In this document: positions 7,093-9,291 of the stretch, one piece after another
Position numbering within the stretch: the first letter of the stretch is position 1
How the letters are laid out: each line of letters starts with the position of its first letter
The notes under the pieces: model-generated
What the model saw: only the letters and a program-made list of their open reading frames with translations
What the model was told of the DNA's origin: nothing
Databases searched by the model: none
Program-made: the position numbers and the translations under genes
Assembly: GCA_947373615.1 (NCBI GenBank)
Contig: CANBYN010000060.1
Span: forward strand, 1-9,291
Length of the DNA stretch: 9,291 nucleotides
Direction: 5' to 3'
Origin: Burkholderiaceae bacterium
Lineage (GTDB): Bacteria; Pseudomonadota; Gammaproteobacteria; Burkholderiales; Burkholderiaceae

Positions 7093-7731
7093 ATGACTAG
7101 TCCAATTCAGACTCCCTCCTATCAAGGCAGTATGTTGATGATTGTTGCTCCTTCAGGCGCAGGAAAATCCTCTTTGGTAAATGGTTTACTTAAAGAGGAT
7201 GCTGGTCTCAAACTTTCTTTATCAACCACTACTCGTGCCCCAAGACCGGGGGAGATTGATGGCAAGGATTATCGTTTTGTAACTAAAAAAGATTTCCAGC
7301 TAGAGCGGGATCAAGGGCATTTCTTAGAATGGGCAGAGGTTCATGGTAACTTTTATGGAACTTCGAAACCTTGGATTGAATCGCAAATGCAAGCGGGTAG
7401 CGATGTCATTCTTGAGATTGACTGGCAGGGTGCACAACAAATTCGAAAGCTTATTCCAGCCGTGCAGTGGATTTTTATTTTCCCCCCTTCTATTGATGCG
7501 TTAGAAGAACGCCTAAGTAAACGCGGACAGGATGATGAGGCAACTATTCAGCGTCGGTTAGCGGCTGCTCATATAGAGCTGTTACATGCCCATGAGGCTG
7601 ACTATATCGTGGTGAATGATTCATTTGAGCAGGCACTGATTGATTTGAAGCATATCCTAGCCTCCTGCCGTCTGCGTTCAGAGCCTGTTATGGCGAGAAA
7701 TCCAGCCCTTTTAAAGCGTCTCGGGGTTTAA
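7093..7731 (+). CDS. gmk: guanylate kinase
   Basis: This is a 212-residue cytoplasmic kinase converting GMP (and dGMP) plus ATP to GDP plus ADP, essential for GTP supply. The P-loop APSGAGKSS (19-27), the GMP-binding region with STTTRAPRPGEIDGKDYRF (44-62) and EWAEVHGNFYGT (79-90), EIDWQGAQQIR (108-118), and the lid ERLSKRGQDDEATIQRRL (139-156) are all present, and length is typical. The start is not certain. The ATG at 7093 has no Shine-Dalgarno but gives the short N-terminal tail usual in this group. An in-frame ATG at 7132 has AAGG 4 nt upstream, but would leave only five residues before the P-loop alanine. I prefer 7093. It is between yicC (16 bp) and rpoZ (44 bp). Guanylate kinases of some bacteria are inhibited by (p)ppGpp, which fits with spoT downstream, but that is not visible in the sequence. 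Confidence 0.97.
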   Translation: MTSPIQTPSYQGSMLMIVAPSGAGKSSLVNGLLKEDAGLKLSLSTTTRAPRPGEIDGKDYRFVTKKDFQLERDQGHFLEWAEVHGNFYGTSKPWIESQMQAGSDVILEIDWQGAQQIRKLIPAVQWIFIFPPSIDALEERLSKRGQDDEATIQRRLAAAHIELLHAHEADYIVVNDSFEQALIDLKHILASCRLRSEPVMARNPALLKRLGV

Positions 7732-7775
7732 TCAGTTATCCTATAGGTATTGAAGCTAAATTAAGTGAGTCAAGC

Positions 7776-7979
7776 ATGGCCCGTATTACTGTAGAAGATT
7801 GCCTTAAAACCATCCCCAATCGTTTTGAATTAGTTTTGGCTGCGACTTATCGCGCTCGCCAATTGGTTCAAGGTCACTCCCCACGTGTTGAGTCCAGAGA
7901 TAAAGCCACAGTAGTAGCATTGCGAGAAGTGGCTGCTGGCGTGACTGACCGTGACATGTTGACCAAAGTACCTTTGTAA
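7776..7979 (+). CDS. rpoZ: DNA-directed RNA polymerase omega subunit
   Basis: This is a 67-residue omega subunit, which wraps the C-terminal part of beta-prime, aids core assembly and forms one wall of ppGpp binding site 1 in proteobacterial polymerase. The opening MARITVEDCLKTIPNRFELV and the helix AATYRARQL are the family core, followed by KATVVALREVAAG. The 67-residue length is that usual for Burkholderiales and shorter than E. coli omega (91), which has a longer acidic tail. The ATG at 7776 is preceded by a modest AAGTGAG (7763-7769, 6 nt spacing). It sits between gmk and spoT, the common proteobacterial order. Its TAA is in the same reading frame as spoT, whose GTG follows 15 nt later. 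Confidence 0.97.
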   Translation: MARITVEDCLKTIPNRFELVLAATYRARQLVQGHSPRVESRDKATVVALREVAAGVTDRDMLTKVPL

Positions 7980-7982
7980 TTT

Positions 7983-8006
7983 AGGAGTTCCGGTGTGGAG
8001 CTCCCT
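7983..8006 (+). promoter_or_regulatory. hairpin covering the spoT Shine-Dalgarno and start codon
   Basis: The spoT ribosome site AGGAG (7983-7987) is 7 nt before the GTG at 7995. The same bases form a hairpin: 7984-7991 (GGAGTTCC) pairs with 7997-8004 (GGAGCTCC) in 8 contiguous pairs including one G-U, and A7983 can pair with T8006 across a bulged C8005. The loop is GGTGT (7992-7996), which holds the first two bases of the GTG. Folded, it would block ribosome access. It begins 4 nt after the rpoZ stop, so ribosomes finishing rpoZ could melt it, giving translational coupling. It has no downstream T-tract, so it is not an intrinsic terminator. Pairing is seen in the sequence; regulation is inference. 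Confidence 0.5.
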
Positions 8007-9291
8007 CTAGGATCGACCAATACATCGGAATTAGCAGGAGCGGGCTCGCCTCAAACGGTCCCGCTAGGGCTTGCCCCATCCAATACTCTGATTATCCCAG
8101 AGGCGACTCCGCCTCAAGGTGGTAAAAAATCAATCATTGCCTCGTTGTTGGCGCAATCTAGTCGCCATCTATTTGGGCCCACATCTGTCCCTAGCGCCCC
8201 CCTAAAGCATCAAGTTATTTCGATTGAAGGGTTGCTTTCAAAACTAAGTTACCTAAAGCCTGAAGAAATATCGCAAATCAAGAAGGCATTTCAATTTTCT
8301 GATGCCGCTCATTTAGGTCAATATCGTCATAGTGGGGAACCATACATTACCCATCCATTGGCGGTAGCAGAACTATGTGCTACATGGCGTTTAGATGCCC
8401 CTTCAATCATGGCAGCGCTGTTGCATGATGTGATTGAAGATACAGGCTGTACTAAGGCAAATTTAGTGGAAAAGTTTGGTAATAAGGTGGCTGAGCTGGT
8501 GGAAGGCCTTACTAAGCTCGACAAGTTAGAGTTTCAGAGTCATGCAGAAGCTCAAGCAGAAAGCTTTCGAAAAATGTTTATGGCAATGGCACGAGATGTT
8601 CGGGTCATTCTGGTTAAGCTTGCCGATCGCACGCATAACATGCGCACCCTTGATGCGGTCCCGATGGAGAAACGCCGACGGGTAGCCGCAGAGACAATTG
8701 AAATCTATGCACCTATTGCACACCGCTTAGGTTTGAATATTATCTATCGTGATTTGCAGGACCTTAGTTTCCGTTATTCAATGCCAATGCGTTTTCGGGT
8801 GATTGAAGGTGCTGTCAAGCGGGCGCGTGGCAATCGCAAAGAAATGGTGGAAAAGATTTTGCAGGCTTCGCGCAAGGCGTTTTCAAAAGCTAATCTTGAA
8901 GCTGATTTGCGGGGTCGTGAAAAAACTCTCTTTAGCATCTATAACAAAATGCGAGCTAAGCATTTGAGTTTTTCTCAGGTGCTAGATGTGTATGCGTTCA
9001 GGGTTACTGTACATTCAATTGACGAGTGCTATCGTGCATTGGGCATCCTACATTCCTTATACAAACCCATGCCAGGCAAATTTAAAGATTACATTGCCAT
9101 TCCGAAGTTAAATGGTTATCAATCCTTGCATACTACTTTATTGGGTCCTTCTGGGGTGCCGGTCGAGTTTCAGATTCGTACCGCGGATATGCATGCAGTT
9201 GCGGAGGCTGGAGTTGCAGCGCATTGGGCTTACAAAGATGGATCCCCAGATATGAGTGAAGTGCAAAACCGTGCTCATCAATGGCTGCAAT
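7995..9291 (+). CDS. spoT: bifunctional (p)ppGpp synthetase/3'-pyrophosphohydrolase SpoT/RelA, 5' part
   Basis: The first 432 residues of a RelA/SpoT long-form protein are visible and the frame runs off the window end. The HD hydrolase domain is intact: His112 of YRHSGEPYITHP (111-122), His144-Asp145 with Glu148-Asp149 in LLHDVIEDT, and LADRTHNMRTL starting near 209. The synthetase domain follows with VYAFRV (332-337), KFKDYIAIPKLNGYQSLHT (from 362), VEFQIRT and GVAAHWAYK. The basic KFKD (362-365) resembles the RxKD of bifunctional enzymes rather than the ExDD of synthetase-only RelA, so both activities are expected. TGS, helical and ACT domains would lie beyond the window. The start is GTG at 7995, with AGGAG 7 nt upstream and no in-frame ATG before the HD domain. 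About 75 residues rich in Pro, Ser, Gly and Ala precede the HD domain, an extension absent from E. coli SpoT and probably disordered. It follows rpoZ by 15 bp. Confidence 0.95.
   Translation, partial: MELPLGSTNTSELAGAGSPQTVPLGLAPSNTLIIPEATPPQGGKKSIIASLLAQSSRHLFGPTSVPSAPLKHQVISIEGLLSKLSYLKPEEISQIKKAFQFSDAAHLGQYRHSGEPYITHPLAVAELCATWRLDAPSIMAALLHDVIEDTGCTKANLVEKFGNKVAELVEGLTKLDKLEFQSHAEAQAESFRKMFMAMARDVRVILVKLADRTHNMRTLDAVPMEKRRRVAAETIEIYAPIAHRLGLNIIYRDLQDLSFRYSMPMRFRVIEGAVKRARGNRKEMVEKILQASRKAFSKANLEADLRGREKTLFSIYNKMRAKHLSFSQVLDVYAFRVTVHSIDECYRALGILHSLYKPMPGKFKDYIAIPKLNGYQSLHTTLLGPSGVPVEFQIRTADMHAVAEAGVAAHWAYKDGSPDMSEVQNRAHQWLQ

Noticed and set aside
7993..7995. Alternative GTG start for spoT at 7993
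   Set aside because: It is out of frame with the HD and synthetase domains; the GTG at 7995 is in frame.
7983..8006. Reading the rpoZ-spoT hairpin as an intrinsic terminator
   Set aside because: No T-tract follows the stem (CTAGGATCG instead), and it overlaps the spoT ribosome site and start.
8100..8115. Perfect 6-bp hairpin (GAGGCG/CGCCTC, 4-nt loop) inside the spoT extension
   Set aside because: It is short, lies within coding sequence and has no associated start, stop or T-tract; likely chance in a locally GC-rich stretch.
1..9291. CRISPR arrays, tRNA/rRNA genes, insertion sequences, attachment sites or a defence system
   Set aside because: No regularly spaced repeats, cloverleaf-like sequence, terminal inverted repeats flanking a transposase, or defence-type domains were seen; nearly all of the window is assigned to ordinary genes.

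Overview
The window looks like a moderately AT-leaning betaproteobacterium of the order Burkholderiales. A small-genome freshwater lineage such as Polynucleobacter is my best guess from protein style and gene order; I could not run a search. The supporting signs are a TctC/Bug-type solute receptor next to a CaiB-type CoA-transferase, a 67-residue RNA polymerase omega subunit, and the chromosomal run rph-rdgB-hemW divergent from yicC-gmk-rpoZ-spoT.

Layout. Positions 1-255 hold the C-terminal end of an Ala/Lys-rich protein of unknown function on the plus strand. A long bidirectional hairpin terminator (375-412) separates it from a convergent CaiB/BaiF CoA-transferase gene (442-1680, minus). A 76-bp divergent spacer leads to a plus-strand pair: a Bug/TctC periplasmic receptor (1757-2746), then 8 bp later a crotonase-fold protein (2755-3534). 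This left part is an accessory catabolic cluster, probably for capture and CoA-dependent handling of an organic acid. The crotonase-fold protein lacks both catalytic glutamates of classical enoyl-CoA hydratase, so its reaction is open.

Convergent to it is a tight minus-strand operon, transcribed rph, rdgB, hemW (6092 down to 3552, gaps of 10 and 2 bp): RNase PH, the dITP/XTP pyrophosphatase and the radical-SAM haem chaperone. From a 54-bp divergent spacer, yicC, gmk, rpoZ and spoT run rightwards (6147-9291), and spoT is cut by the window end. The last three are functionally linked. Gmk makes GDP, the (p)ppGpp precursor. Omega helps form a ppGpp site on RNA polymerase. SpoT makes and degrades (p)ppGpp.

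I see no mobile element, CRISPR array, tRNA, rRNA or defence system, and no wholly new system. The most interesting signals are at gene starts. A stable hairpin at 7983-8006 would bury the spoT Shine-Dalgarno and put its GTG start in the loop. yicC and gmk both lack a Shine-Dalgarno and share the same TACAAT-N6-ATG layout, which suggests leaderless or nearly leaderless transcripts. There is no gene-free stretch longer than 300 bases; the largest, 256-441, is AT-rich and holds only the terminator.
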